A stretch of DNA of 64,000 nt from Terfezia claveryi. Its lineage: Eukaryota > Ascomycota > Pezizomycetes > Pezizales > Pezizaceae. The notes beneath the pieces were generated by a model, which ran no database searches, was not told the DNA's origin, and saw nothing but the letters and a program-made list of their open reading frames with translations. Both the position numbers and the translations under genes were made by a program. The stretch is from assembly GCA_015179025.1 (NCBI GenBank), contig WHUX01000004.1, positions 434,001 to 498,000 on the forward strand. The letters are read 5' to 3'. The stretch's first letter is position 1, and every line of letters begins with the position of its first letter. Below, in pieces: positions 46,035-58,817 of this stretch.

Positions 46035-48615
46035 CTTTATATGGTTACTAGTACTACGGTATATGAAAACGGATGGTAGTTATCAAGTGCGGTAGCTATC
46101 TAAGGCTGTTGTGATATGTAATAGAAGAATTGACATTAATTAGCATTTGACTTCTAATGCCCCCTAGACAGAAGCAATATCAGTCTTGTTGGAACACCTT
46201 TAATAAAATGTCAGTGCATCCTATGATACAGCTTTGATGGAATGTATTCTTATAATCATGGTTTCTTAGTCATTATCAAGAACTGGTACCTACACATACA
46301 CCTTGAGAACAGCTTTCGACAAGAGCTTTTTAAATACTCATTACCCTGACATACTGTACATGATTTATAAATTGCAATTCTTGTGAACGAACATGAATCC
46401 CCTCGCCAATCTATTGCGAGTCTTCATATGCTTTTGCAATGGCTCATATGATAGGTGGATCTGGTAGTAGGAGGGTGTATTTAGTTGGTAAAGCAATATA
46501 CAAGACTTTCCAAGTAATTTTGAATGTGTCTAGGATTTGAGCCTAACGAAGCTCTCCTGTAACTTCGACTCCGAGGTTCACGGCCGAAAAAAGTGAATGT
46601 TCGAAAACAGTATGTGCACTTGGGCATTTATGTGGATTCCCATTTCTCAACATGAAGCTCTCATGTCTGTCCGAATTACCCCTCTCGACCTTTTTATAGT
46701 CGATTGTGGGTATCACCATCATCCTCTCCTTGCTCCTCCATTCTCCTGGTTTCAAAGTAGGGATCCGGATTTCCATCGCTCCCAGTCTAGGGTATTGTCA
46801 CACAACGCCCACCGTGAGTGGATTATGTAGACAAGTATATTATACTATATGAATAGTAAGTCTTGGCCATTCCATTGGGTCAGGAGGTTGGGTGTCAGGA
46901 GACTGGGTGAAAGGAACCTTTCAAGGAGACTTTAAAAAAAATAAAAAAGTAGGTACTCATCAAATAAAATAAATCGGCGGTACCTATACATATTCCCTTC
47001 CCATGGTAATTCATCATTCCCACACTCCCAGTGGCCGACAGGTTAGTCCCTAGGTTGCTGTTGGGTTGAGGCTCCCTGGGGAAACTGGCCGCCCCGATTG
47101 CTCTGTATTAAGCTAGTCTGTTTCAACTCTTTTCACCTGCTAGTATTCTCTTTGGCTAATGCCCAAGTTTCGTCTCAAGGAAATCCCCTGGCTTTTATAT
47201 TCCAGACGTACAGGGGGCGTATCAAGTAATATCACATTACGCACGAGGCTTTCATTGTGTGCAGCTGGACCACTTCAGGGTAATTGGCGACATCTTACAT
47301 GTGATCATGATCAGCAACCAGACTTCTTAATAATGCACATCGAATCCCTGCCAGCCGTAGGGAGTGTTCCAACAATGCATTCCGTCAACATAGACAAGCA
47401 GTAGCAGTAAAATAATTGGCTTTTAGAAAAAACTTTAGGTTTGTAGCCGAGATCCTAGGATGCTATAGTTCATAGAAGCCATAGGGGACATGGATCGAGA
47501 GAGCAGGGGAAAGAAAGCTACCATAACGTAAACAATGTATGTACCCAAAGAGCTACGGATATCTAGCAATGGGAAAGGGCTTATCACATGGTTTTAAGGC
47601 CTCTATCATATATGATCCTCAGTACTGTGTGGAACGGTATGTACCGGTGAGGTTGTTATAAGAAATCTACGTCCCATTCCTAAACTACAGCAAGCAAGTC
47701 ATACGGAAATGAGACCTTGAGATAGGAGTAGCTGCGGAGGAGGCAAGCATCTAATTCAAGTTTTTGTAATCAAGCTACCAAGCCAACCACAACACACAAT
47801 CTTAAGCACATTACTCCACAAAATCAATTCCTCCCATTCCAAAGCCCATATGCAATGCATTCCATTCCTCCCAATACTCCCATTCGCCAACCTTCTTCTT
47901 CCATATCCCCCACCACCCCAAACACGGCTATGTTTTTTGAAAAAGGGTTACTCAAGAAATATTGTTAGCAAGCATAAGCAAAGAGAAAGCAATAAACACA
48001 AGCTTGAAAAAAGACAGCGAGTTACAAACATTACATAGTAAAGTAGTAATAACAATGAATCAACAACTTACACGCCCAGCTCAGCAAGAAAAGAAAGGTA
48101 GAGAAGTATCAAAGTGCCGCTGTGCAATGGAAGAAACAAAAGAGCAGATCCAAAGACAAAGGCCAGGAGAGGTATCAAACAGAAAATTCCGAGACTTAGA
48201 CCCCACACATCTTCCCACCCGTCCAATGGCCACCCTATAGCTTACATCGCGAACAAGTAAAGCAAGTACACGCACATGCATACTTGACACGCACCCCGAG
48301 GAACCTCATGGTATATAAGGGCAAGTAAGTAGTACGATCCTCAACGCAAAATGCAAATGATAAAATACGCCAAACACACCCATCGGACCATTATCCAACA
48401 CACTGATGCCACCAGACCACCAATATAGAAAGAAACGAGCAAGGTAATTTGTACATAAGAAATGAAAGATCATTGCTACGAGCAACCTAGGCTCTGTGCA
48501 GGTAAGGGAAATGGGGAAATGAACAATAGCAAATAGCGTTTTCCGAGTATAGAGCGTGTAGAATGAAAAGGAATGAAAGTGCCACGCAGAATTTGTGTTT
48601 GAAGAAAGGTAGCGC

Positions 48616-51600
48616 CTAGATGTGATAATCTAAACTAGTGCTGAGAATAGCAGATCGCCCAAGAGAGATAGTGGAATTAACCGAGCCAATCGAGCCCTGC
48701 GGGTAACCTGCCGGTACTCCAGACACCGGTCTTTTAGTGGGCTTTGGTGGTGGAGAAGGGCGATCGTCGCCGAGGTCTGTTCGGCTACTAGTATGTTCAT
48801 TGCGCCCCGGGGTGGAAGGCATGTAAGACTTCTCAAACTGTTGCATTTGTACCTGTTGCTGCTGCATCCTCCTCTGCTGAGTAGCAGAAGCCTGTTCCCT
48901 ATCCATCTTCTCCTTGTTTAGGATGAGCTCACACCAGTTTCTGTTTTCTTGACCACCCCCAATTGTCTCTCCAAGCACATTCATCCATCCTTGTTTGTCT
49001 TCTGCATTGTCGGCATAAAAATCAATGGTTTCCCCATTCTGGAACTTAATACGGAACCCTTCTTCGACAAACATGTAGCCCTCCTCCATTTCAGCAAAAG
49101 CCGACTTTCTACGTTTGCCATTCGTGGTTGGGATTTCCGGTTCAGTAAGAGAGGGCCGGTCATCGATCAATCGAATAGCCTTAGCAAGGTTGATGGTAGC
49201 TCGCGGTTGACGATTAACTTCGTGGTACGCAGTCAATTTGGCTCCTATTAGCTTGAAGTAGCGCCGCCGCCAGAACTAGGGATCATTAGCACCGCGGAAT
49301 GCATATAAATGCAGGCATCAACTTACAGGACAGTCGCCTCCCTGTTGGGAAAGATAACCCTCCCAACTCCTTGCAACCATGTTTTCAGCTTCTTTGAGTT
49401 CCCGGATGGCAGCAGCCATGCTTTTAGGAAGATCTTTCTATAACGACTTTAGCCAATGAATATGGAGAGGGGGGGAACAGTAATCTTACGTCAGTCATTC
49501 CCGGCGGCTTTGGAACAAAAAGCATCTGCACTTCAAGTTTCCCAATTCTGTAAGGCGGCCGTCTCACTGGATTGTTTCCTCGCTTTGTCTTTAAACTACC
49601 CGGCTCGATTGCCCATTCGTTAAAACAATTGATCTCTGCGATGAACGGCCTGCCGTATGCCTTTTGTTCAAAGTCCTTTAAGCAAACATATGACCTAGCA
49701 AAGCTACCATCCCGAGCTACGAGGCCATTGAGTAATTCCCATGCACTCAAAGGTTCTTCTGGTTGAGTCTTCTGGGCTTGGGCTTGGGCTTGAGCCTGCT
49801 GCTGTTGCTGTTGCATAAGCTGTTGCTGTTCCCTTTGTTGTCTCTCAAGCTCCTTGCGCTTCTTCGGTGAGATAAACACCCTGCTGAAAGTTGACTTTGG
49901 TTTAGGCATCTTTTGCGGTTGGGGTAGTGGGGTAGGTGGAGTAGCGATGGCCTTTGGAGGGGGTTTCTCGAGTTTGGTCTGTAGGGTCAGTTGAAACTCC
50001 AGATCGTTCAACACGACACTGTGAGATACAATTAGTACAAGAATCGGGAGAGGTAACGTAAATAGAGAAACTCACAGCTCAAACTCTTGCCCAATCGGTG
50101 CATTTTTTGCCAGCTCCAACCACGAAGTGGTAACGCAATGAAGGCCATTATCCAAGGTCAAACAAAACCAGGTGGGCTCACGCTGTGGCATTGGTAATGT
50201 AAGATCCTTCACGCCAATGACCTTAACAAAGAGTCTACCACGCTCGCCATTCTCAGGTGGAGTGGGAGGCTTTTGGCCCTCAATCCCAGCAGTTGTTGTG
50301 GGTGGCGCGAGATGTAGCGCTGATGTGGGGTTAGTCTGCCCCGGCATGGGGGGTGCTGTTACATCTTGCTGTCCTCCGGTTTGACCAAGTGAATTACGTG
50401 TACTGCGTCGTCTTCCAGATCCCTTCCATGGTTCTACTTGCCAGGATTGTGTACGTTTGTGGCCTTGGGCCCGAGCAGTTGGTTCTTCATCAATATCTCG
50501 ACTCGAAGCGTGAATAACTCGAGTGCTGTGTCTCATCAGATATCCCCTCTTTTGAGTTTCAATGACACGATCAAATTCCTCCTCCAAATTGAGATCAATG
50601 TTAAGCTCGTCTAGAGTTGGCATTCTCAGGCTTTTCCGAGATATCTTCCTCATTGGTGTCTTTCCTTTCGGGTCAGCAAGGTCAGAGGCAGTTCCTTCCC
50701 TAGAATCTTCCTCCTCCTCCTCCCCCTCTTCCTCTTCCTCTTCGTCCTCCTCCTCGTCCTCCTCCTCTTCTTCAGAACCCTCTTCGTCACTAGACCCTGC
50801 TTCGGCTGCCATTCTAGCTGCATTAGTATGATCTCCGCTGACTTGCCTCCTTTGCGCCGCCATTGCTGCCATATCTGCTGGGGTTGCGCTTGGTCGGGTT
50901 CGCAGCTTACCGCCAGGTGCGCGAATTGTTGCTGCATTATCTGGAATTGGCGAGGGGGAGCGGCGTGGCTCTACGATCTGGGGTGTTTCAGCGCGCGAGG
51001 AGCTGTCAGCTTCACTCTCAGCTTGGGCGGGTTCATCCTCTCCATCCTCAGTCCCTTCATATGGCTCGTCGTCATATTCCGAATCCTGATCACTGTGATA
51101 AACCTTATGGCGTATCACAGACTCGGGGGTACGTTCAAGATCTTCGTCAATTTCAATGTGTTGATTTTCAGGGGTAGAGGGACGGTCGAAGCGCTGCTCC
51201 TTTGGACTGTTATGGGGAAGGAGGACAGGGGTTGTTGTGAGTACTGGCATTGGCTCCGGACTTGGAACAGGAGTTGGTTCTGCAGCTGCACTGGGTGCAA
51301 TAACCGGGGGCGGAGATGGAGTCATGAAAGCCATTAGACCAAGTCCATCAGTGTTAGAATCTACGGTGAACTCAGGGAGAGATAAACTCAATCGTTTTTC
51401 AGTAACCTCATCTTCCTTCGGAGGGGTTGGTGGGCTAGCAGGAACTGGGGCTGAAAGAATAGGCACATTTTCTGTAGGGTCCGGCAAACTAGTGGCTGTC
51501 GCTATTGGTGAAATTGCCCTTGGTGTTCCGGCTGTAGGTGTTGCGTCGGAATCGCTATCACCGGTCTCACTGTATTTTGAATCATTGTCTCCGCTAGCGT

Positions 51601-53375
51601 ATTCAGACCCCTCGGAGGCTATTATTTCAGACTCAGCATCAGGGGTCCTTGTGGCATATCTTGAATTAGGGCGCGCTGAATCGTATAGAGGGACTATACT
51701 CATGTCGATGGTCCTTGGCCCGTCTATTCTAGACTGCTCTTCTTCATTTCCATCACATACAGTGCTTAATGTCTCCCTAGATTCATTGCTTCCAACGGAG
51801 GATGTAGATCCATCTCGTCGAGTAACATGACGGCGAATAGAATCTCGGGAGATTTTCTTTGGCCGTTTGAAGTCAAACTCTTTGTCGAATTGCATGGACT
51901 TAGAGTATGGCCCTGATCCGGCTTCGTAATTGTCCAAGGTAGTCTCCTTTAGAATGAGCTCGGGGCTCATTGTCCTATCATCATCGTCTGTTTCCTCGTC
52001 CCTCCCTTCATTTAAAGCCAGTTCTTCGAAAGAAATTCCTAGTGCTGCCCCATATGCACGTTCCTCCTCCACATGCGCGTTTGGGTCCGGATGCAATTCT
52101 GCATTACTCTTCTGCATCATCATCTGCATCTTTTCATGAAGAGAAATTTGCTGCTGGCTTTGAATCTGCGACTTGAAGGGAATGCTTGGTAGTGGGCGAT
52201 TAGATGAGGTACTGTCAGACCGTGAGAGGGGCGTGCCTGGTAATGGTGGGAGGGGCCGCCCAGTCGGTGATGGCGATGCGCGGAAAGGATCACCCAGCCG
52301 AGGGGGAGTTGCTACCCGCTCTGGCATATCCTTCCAATGGTCTGGTTCGATGACTGGCGTGTTGTCATAATCGTACTCATCGTCATCGTCACTGTCATGT
52401 GAATCATAACTCATAGAAGGGGAGCCGTCGACAGAAGGCACTGGTGTGATCAATTCGTATTCAACAACTTGGGCTGGCACGTCATCGAATGTCACAGCTT
52501 TCCTACGGTTGGGGCTCGTGTTTGTACTGTCCTCCCCGTCTGTACCTTCCTCAATGTCACTCCGCCCATTAACTTTGTATGATGCCAACAAAGAAGACTT
52601 TCCACGCCCAGATGCACGTATTTGTGTGGTATTATCACCCCGCATAATGGACGTTAAAGTTGCGTTCTTCGGTGGGGTTGTTTGAGTTCGGGGTGGGGAA
52701 TTGGGATCAGTCTTCTTTGGCGATGTTAGGGAACTCTTCAATGGTGTGCTTTCCAATTTCAATGGGGACCCGGAAGTTTGTGGTGGCATGCTCATGGGAC
52801 GGCCTGAAACCGGTGGCGGACTAGGGCTGTGGAGCTGTTGTTTCAAGAGCAGGAGCTTATTTTGTACTCTCGATGCCTTTTTAAGATTCTCCAATGATGT
52901 CCTCCTGGGTGAAGGAGTTGGCGAGTCCTTCACCTTTGCATTCTCTGGAAGGTTCTCGAGCCAAAATGCTCGCGGTGATGCTCGTGTGCTCCCACCTAGG
53001 GCTGCCATATCTTCGCCGAATCTCTGTTTGTTTATTTTGCATGAGTCAGTTTTCAATTGTGCCGTGGCGAGAGAGATAACACGCTCACCCTCGCAACTTT
53101 ATACTGCACACTGTTCCGCCGCCCTGCAAGTGAGCCCAACTCCGACAACGGTCGAGGAGGCTGTGGTGAATTTGAAGGGTTTGCGTCGAAGTCTTGTGAC
53201 GATGAATGTTTATGTATCCGCAAGGGCTGAATCTGAGTACAGTGCGATTAGAGACCAATGTATCCGGCGAAAGAACCGTTGAAGTATCACGTCAAAACAA
53301 ACAACAATGGAAGAGCGAACACATAAGTAATTATGAGAAGGGGGTGCCTACAGCTGGACCCGGAGTACCCGACAT
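48616..53375 (-). CDS. BUD4: Bud4/anillin-like landmark protein with C-terminal PH domain
   Basis: Septin-associated cortical protein, which organises septation and axial landmarks in fungi. A likely first exon at 53375-53352 (MSGTPGPA) joins an exon at 53232-53089 that reads IQPLRIHKHSSS, then PPRPLSELGSLAGRRNSVQY. Intron 53088-53024 is GT-AG. The main exon starts at 53023 (RFGEDMAALGGSTRASPRAF). It is a long disordered Ser/Pro region with a poly-Glu block, GSSDEEGSEEEEEDEEED, near 50700. The anillin-type region begins GRLFVKVIGVKDLTLPMPQ and continues VLNDLEFQLTLQTKLEKPP, STFSRVFISPKKRKELE and a Gln-rich coil. Then come RSWEGYLSQQGGDCPFWRRR and YFKLIGAKLTAYHE, the PH domain, with RIKFQNGETIDFYADNAEDK and WMNVLGE. 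The protein ends SLDYHI at 48616. The N-terminal eight residues are inferred. Confidence 0.9.
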
Positions 53376-56300
53376 ATTGGAGTTCCTGGTTGATCCTTCT
53401 CACTCCCGTCTACGGCTATTGTTGGAGAAAACTATGAGTATTGTGGTGGGTGGGTATTTTTGTGAGTGTATGTGCCTCCCGACTACAGGGCAGGGCAGTG
53501 CAAGGGAGGGAGGACGGTGGTGTCTCTTTCCAGCTGACTCGGGCTCTTGAGGCACAGGCCGTGGCGGGTAATTTTCTTGGAGAGTGAGAAATGAAAACGG
53601 GCGTTGTTCTTCCCCGGGTCCACTCGACTTGCAAGTTGTTTGTTGGAGGAGGAGGAGGAGTCGTTAACCACAGCAAAGCCAGTAGCAGCGTCAAAAGTAT
53701 AAATGAGTGAGTGTGTGGCAAGTGCTGCGGAGGTACGCTGTGGGTGGAGAGAGTGTGGGATATGAAGTATCGGCAACAGCGAATAGAGACGCCTCAAGCC
53801 TGAGTGCTACAGCCCTGCTCAACCTCTGCTGCAGTTCTTTGCCTGCCTGCCGAATGATTGCTTGATCGCTCCCCTGTTGCTTGCTCTAGGCCTGCCACTG
53901 CAACGTTTCTGCGTGTAGCTACCGGTACTTAATCTCTTGCTCTTTGGTGCCCCTCTCACCTGACCGGACTTGTGCCTATGACCGTACGATCAACAGGCGT
54001 GAAATCGAACCGACAAGAGGGATGGATACACAGGATTGGGTAACGCCAAAACCGAACACCTCACACAATCAATAACGTGCTGGCGCAAAGCGGGCAACGT
54101 GACAATAGACTACCTATCCCAGAACAGAGTGAAGCACGACGAAGGTATACGGTATACTACAGAATTACTAAGCAAGAAGGATTTATCTACTAGCAGAGAT
54201 TCACCGTCCCTCGCTCAGGGATTTTTGCACAATTCGGATATATCCCTCTCTTCTCTTTCCTATAGATACCCTTTTTCTCTCGGCCTAGATCCAATTCGAA
54301 GATGTTGATACCGGTTCGGGCTCGTCGAAGACGGTGCGTTTGCTTGCATATGGCAGAATGGGGCTTGGGGCCGGTGTGGTTGGAAGTCGACAGTTTGACC
54401 ACCGGGACCAGTGAGGGGGGTGGGTGGGCGTTCCCCTGTCAGAAGCTCCCGATACTGCCCACTTGATATACTACCAGAAAGCTTCAGAGGTCAATTCTAG
54501 GACATTGAGAAGGTCAGTTCTGGTCGCCCAGCTGCAGTTCAAGTGAGATTGAAGTGGTCACCCACAGAATCACCCATAGAGCCTTTAAGCTTTTAATTTA
54601 CTTTAGTACGGAGTTTAGTAGGGTATTATATGCATCTTCATCCCAGAGCAATGCAACAGAGACAACATCACATATAAACAGAACGCCCTAGGATTAGTCG
54701 CGAGGATAAGTTTCATTGAAAGTGAGGTTTCCCGGCACGAGACTAGGTTTCCCATAAGCGGATTGAGCTCGCAAGAGCTGGCTGTGGCACTGGACTCCCG
54801 AAGCAGTTATGCTTACCATGTCGTGGTAAGGCGTGTAAAGGGTGATGAGGTGGAGCTAACGAACTCTAATATATAAAATGCCGATCTCTTTGTCCGCCTT
54901 ATGTCGTCTCGATCCTACTCTCTCGCCGTGATCGAAATATCATGGCCTCGCTAGATAAGCATGCCTGGTCTGTTCTCGCTGTCACTCTTTTGTTACATAT
55001 AACAGATTGCAATCACAATTAGGCATGGGAAAGTGACCCGCAAACATACCTGTACTAGGTATCCGTACGGTAGAATACAAACACCGAGAACCCCGTTCCG
55101 GGAGTGTCTCGTAACTGTGCGGGCGCTGGTGCTTTGGCCTGCGTCCCGACCCTAGCTACAAGTACCTAGGTAAACCTCCTTTCCTCGATACCCCCTGGTC
55201 CTCGCCTTCAGCCCTCTTCTTGCACGCCAATTATTCCTCATCGAACTTCAGCTGAGATCTGATCCACATGTTAATGGACTATGTAGGTTGCTTGCTTGCC
55301 TTGCTAGCTCTATGCTGCTAATACAAGTAGTTAGAAGCCTGTGCAGCAACCCATGCTCCCTCAGAAGTTCATTTCTTTCTCCCCAATCCCGTGCATACCG
55401 TACTCTCACTAATACTGTCATTTGCGGCAGCAGGTGGAAGGATGCGGACTTTCGACATTGAGCCTCAAAATGCAAATTAGCTGCTGCAACTCCTTCCAAG
55501 CTGCCCCTGAATCCGGTTCTGTCATTTCGACCGCCCGAAACCCGCATTTTTGAGGATGCAATGCCAATAATTTAGAGTCTCATCACGACCGCGACTCCCC
55601 GACTGGTTGGTAATACCCGAGGCACGCATGGACGCATCGGTTTCCCATTCCATCAATCACGTCCCTACAACTGCGGAGCCCAATCGTTGGCTATGTTTTG
55701 GAGGTACCGGTACTTCACTAGGTCTCCCATGCCGGGTGGAAATTTTCTACCTGACCCGGAAGCGGTGTTTTAGGTAACACTGGGGTGTTGCGTTAGAGAT
55801 CTCGGGGCCTTTTAGTAAGGTGCAAACCCGTGACGTGAAGGGTATAAGTCCGGGGGCTAACTCCGAGTTTCTTCCCTTGGTCTATCAGCAAAACTGCCGT
55901 ATTTTAGATTTACAGTACTTGTTCTGGTTTGGGTGAGGCATAAACAAGGCAGATGATAGCAGAAACGAGATTCGCTTGTCATAAGTTTTTGCACTACGTT
56001 ACATCTTTTTTTAGAAATGTGTTCGCATATTATACCCGATTATTATTTATATATTAGAATACCCGAGGAAATATTCCAGAGGGATTTTTGTTTCCCGTTA
56101 ATAAACTCTTCTGATGACAAATGAAGAGTCAGTGCATGTAGTGCATGTGCTGAAATTGCACACTCAACTCGCTGACTGCCGGGCAGCCGTTTCATCGAAT
56201 GTTTGTTTATATCTTTTGACTCTTACGGTACTGTATATTCGATCCTTCAATTAGCTTGTCTTACATGTTTTGTCTTGAGTTACGGGATGTGTACTGCATG

Positions 56301-57250
56301 CAGCGGTATCGGCCTAGGTAACGTCACACGGTGGGGCAATACCATGCAAGCGGGTCAGGTATGCTGGCCATCATCAGTCTTGGCTACCTACCTACTGCAG
56401 CATATACATTACATCATACCGAGACCTCGGTATATGGGGAGACGCTTTTCGGAGCAGTACCTAAGTACATGCATTGTCTACCACGGATCAAAGAGGTCCT
56501 ACCTAGTGCAAATGAGAAAGAGGAGAGTTCCCAACGCAAAATACACGCGTTATTCTATTAATAACATATGTGTAAGTGTATTGGGTAACCAAAGATATTT
56601 TCTTGTTTTCTTGGGTTCAAGCCCATGTCCTAGAGCCGATGCTGGTGATCTCGTGATACAAGGATAACCAGTGTGGATGGGGGTGTATTTAAAAAAATCT
56701 AGGTGACTTGGTATCTTAAATTACGATGCAAGCACCTCTCTCCGTACCTATTCCATCTCAGTTGATAATTCCTAGGGGGAAAATGAAAGAGAAAACACAT
56801 GAACAAGAAAACTGGTACAAGGTCAACAAACGTATACTACGCCACTAAGAAGATGAAATTGGAAAAAGCGCAAACAATGCAGATAATGAAATTGTTTCCC
56901 TAGGCAAAACTAGTATCCAAATGCATGCAATCGATCATGCAGAAATATGTTGACCCGTCTCTGAAGCTTATTGGCTTTGCTTCGATACCTCTTCAGGAGC
57001 AAGCAAACATCTAACATTCTGTTCACACAGCTTACTTATCACACGCTTCCCAGCCCATTGGTTCCCGCCTGTAATTAACGCCCAAGCAAAAGAAAAAAAA
57101 AATGAAGATGGAGATAGAATGTACCAGAGTATGCATATGTGTATGGTGAAGGTTCGTAGCGGTGTGGGTGGTTATGTGAACAGGATGAATGATGTTGTGA
57201 TCAGCAGCCGGCAAGAAAGACAACTGGAGAGCCTCGGAGCGTGACGGCTT
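53376..57250. other. gene-poor spacer upstream of BUD4 and downstream of the Aurora gene
   Basis: About 3.9 kb. The BUD4 promoter must lie in its first part. A TATATAAAA at about 54870 lies about 70 bp before a 26-codon frame (ATG at 54942) that begins MASLDKHAWSVLAVTLLLHI, which could be a signal-peptide fragment. I cannot support a gene there. The longest frame (56203-56667, plus, 154 codons) has no motifs. Confidence 0.45.
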
Positions 57251-58817
57251 CTACTCTCTTGCCTTCTGCGGGGGCCTCGCTCTCTCAGCCACTTTCGGTA
57301 CCAAACTCGCACTCCCGCTACCACTTCTCTTGGGAGCCACTCCCCGCGGAACCTCACCCGCAACTGCCGCCGGCGCACAGTACCTCACAATCCACGGGTG
57401 TCTCTCCACCTCTGAGAGAGGAATCCTCAAGTCTGGGTTCGTCTGCAGTAACCTCATAATCAAATCCTTCGCCTCCGAGGATACCCAGTTTGGCACAGAC
57501 ATATCACCCTTAACAATCCTCTTCTGTGTCTGCACAGGCTCATCTTCAAATGGTGCCGCCCCAACAAGAAATTCATACATCAAGACGCCCAAAGACCAAA
57601 GGTCGACTTTCTCGTTGTAGGCTGCTGAACCATCGAGCATTTCTGGTGGGAGGTAATCGAGTGTACCACACATAGTTTGGCGGCGGTTAGTGGGTGCATG
57701 GACCGACCAACCGAAATCAGAGAGCTTGATTTCTCCCTGGATCCCAACGAGGATGTTTTCCGGCTTGATATCTCGGTGGATAACATGTTTCTTATGGAGG
57801 TAACTTAGCGCACTTGCCATCTGCGCAACATACGACGCTGCAGTAGGCTCATCGAATTTCCCCGCTTTTCTCAAAATCTTATACAACTCTCCCTGGCCTG
57901 CAAACTCCAAGATCAAAAACACCCTCGACGAATCATGGAAATGACCAAATAGCCGGAGGATATTTGGATGTCGGAGATTACTTTGAATCTCAATTTCCCT
58001 ACGAAGCTGCTTCTCGACTTTTGCTGCTTGCAGCTCCTTTTTATGCAGGACTTTCAACGCACAGACGAACCCTGTGACTTTGTCTTTGGCTAGATAGACC
58101 CTTCCAAATTTACCCTTTCCGAGGGGCTTGCCAATCTCGAACATACCGAGGTGGAATTCCCGCGCGGCGGGGTGGGGAGGGTGAACCGGAGGGAGGGTGA
58201 CTTGGAGGGAGGAGAGGGTGGCGGTGGATGTGGGACTGCGGTTGGGGAGGGTGATGTGGGAAATTGTAGATTTGGTGGGTCCTGATGCGTGAGGAATGCG
58301 GTTGGGAGAAGGGGGAGGGAGCATTTTCGCCCATTCTGCTTTCTGTGCGGGGGTTACTAAGTTTGCAGAACTACTGGCGGAGGTGGTGGACGAGAAAGAG
58401 GGGGCATTGGATTGCTGGTTTGAGACGGCGAGTTTGAGGAGCGGGTGGCGGGCGGATCCGGATGATGATGATTGATGGGATTTTTGGATCTCCAGTTTTT
58501 GTTGTTCGCTCTGGTGTTGTTGCTGGGCGAGAGCGGTGAGCGCTGCGACAGTGCTGGAGACTGCAGCAGCAGAAAGTTTCTAGTGGTAGGTTAATTAGTT
58601 TATGCGAATGGACATGAATAAAAGAATGGACTGCCGTGTGTATTTGTGTGTGTATGTATTTGTGTGATGATGGTTATGGTTATGGTACCTTTACTGCTCC
58701 AGATGATGTTGATGATGATGGTGGTGGTGGTGGTGGTGCGCCTCCTTTGGGGTTCACGTTCTCCTCGTTGCTTACCCCAAGCTGCGCGAAGCGGGCTTCA
58801 ATCTGCCGCATGCTCAT
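57251..58817 (-). CDS. IPL1: Aurora protein kinase (Ipl1/Ark1)
   Basis: Serine/threonine kinase of the chromosomal passenger complex, acting at kinetochores and the spindle midzone. Two exons (58817-58689 and 58579-57251) with a GT-AG intron (58688-58580) give 485 residues. The start is [20 protein letters not shown], followed by a proline run and a long disordered N-terminal extension. The kinase reads [20 protein letters not shown] (Gly loop), then [11 protein letters not shown] (Lys), [11 protein letters not shown], and [20 protein letters not shown]. The last stretch carries the Aurora T-loop with Thr in RRQTMCGT, followed by [16 protein letters not shown] closes the domain. The C-terminal tail is Pro/Ala/Arg-rich. 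The ATG at 58324 is internal, because the frame continues upstream to the spliced first exon. Confidence 0.95.

Larger units (their letters stand above)
43767..48615. other. gene-poor spacer between the deubiquitinase and BUD4 genes
   Basis: About 4.8 kb without a supported gene. It holds an ATCTATGATG tandem at about 45118-45145 and a TA-flanked inverted-repeat element at about 45691-45980 with a tandem extension to 46034. TTACCCTGA occurs at 46341-46349 and its complement at 47275-47283, and a tRNA-like relic lies at about 46470-46557. Frames of 80-105 codons here show no family motif. The first few hundred bases must contain the deubiquitinase promoter. Confidence 0.5.

Noticed and set aside
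56610..56632. GGTTCAAGCCC resembling a tRNA B box
   Set aside because: No A box, D-arm or acceptor stem at suitable distance upstream.
56203..56667. 154-codon plus-strand frame in the 53.4-57.2 kb spacer
   Set aside because: No motif, no plausible splicing, composition like random AT/GC-mixed sequence; the Cys and aromatic content is not patterned.
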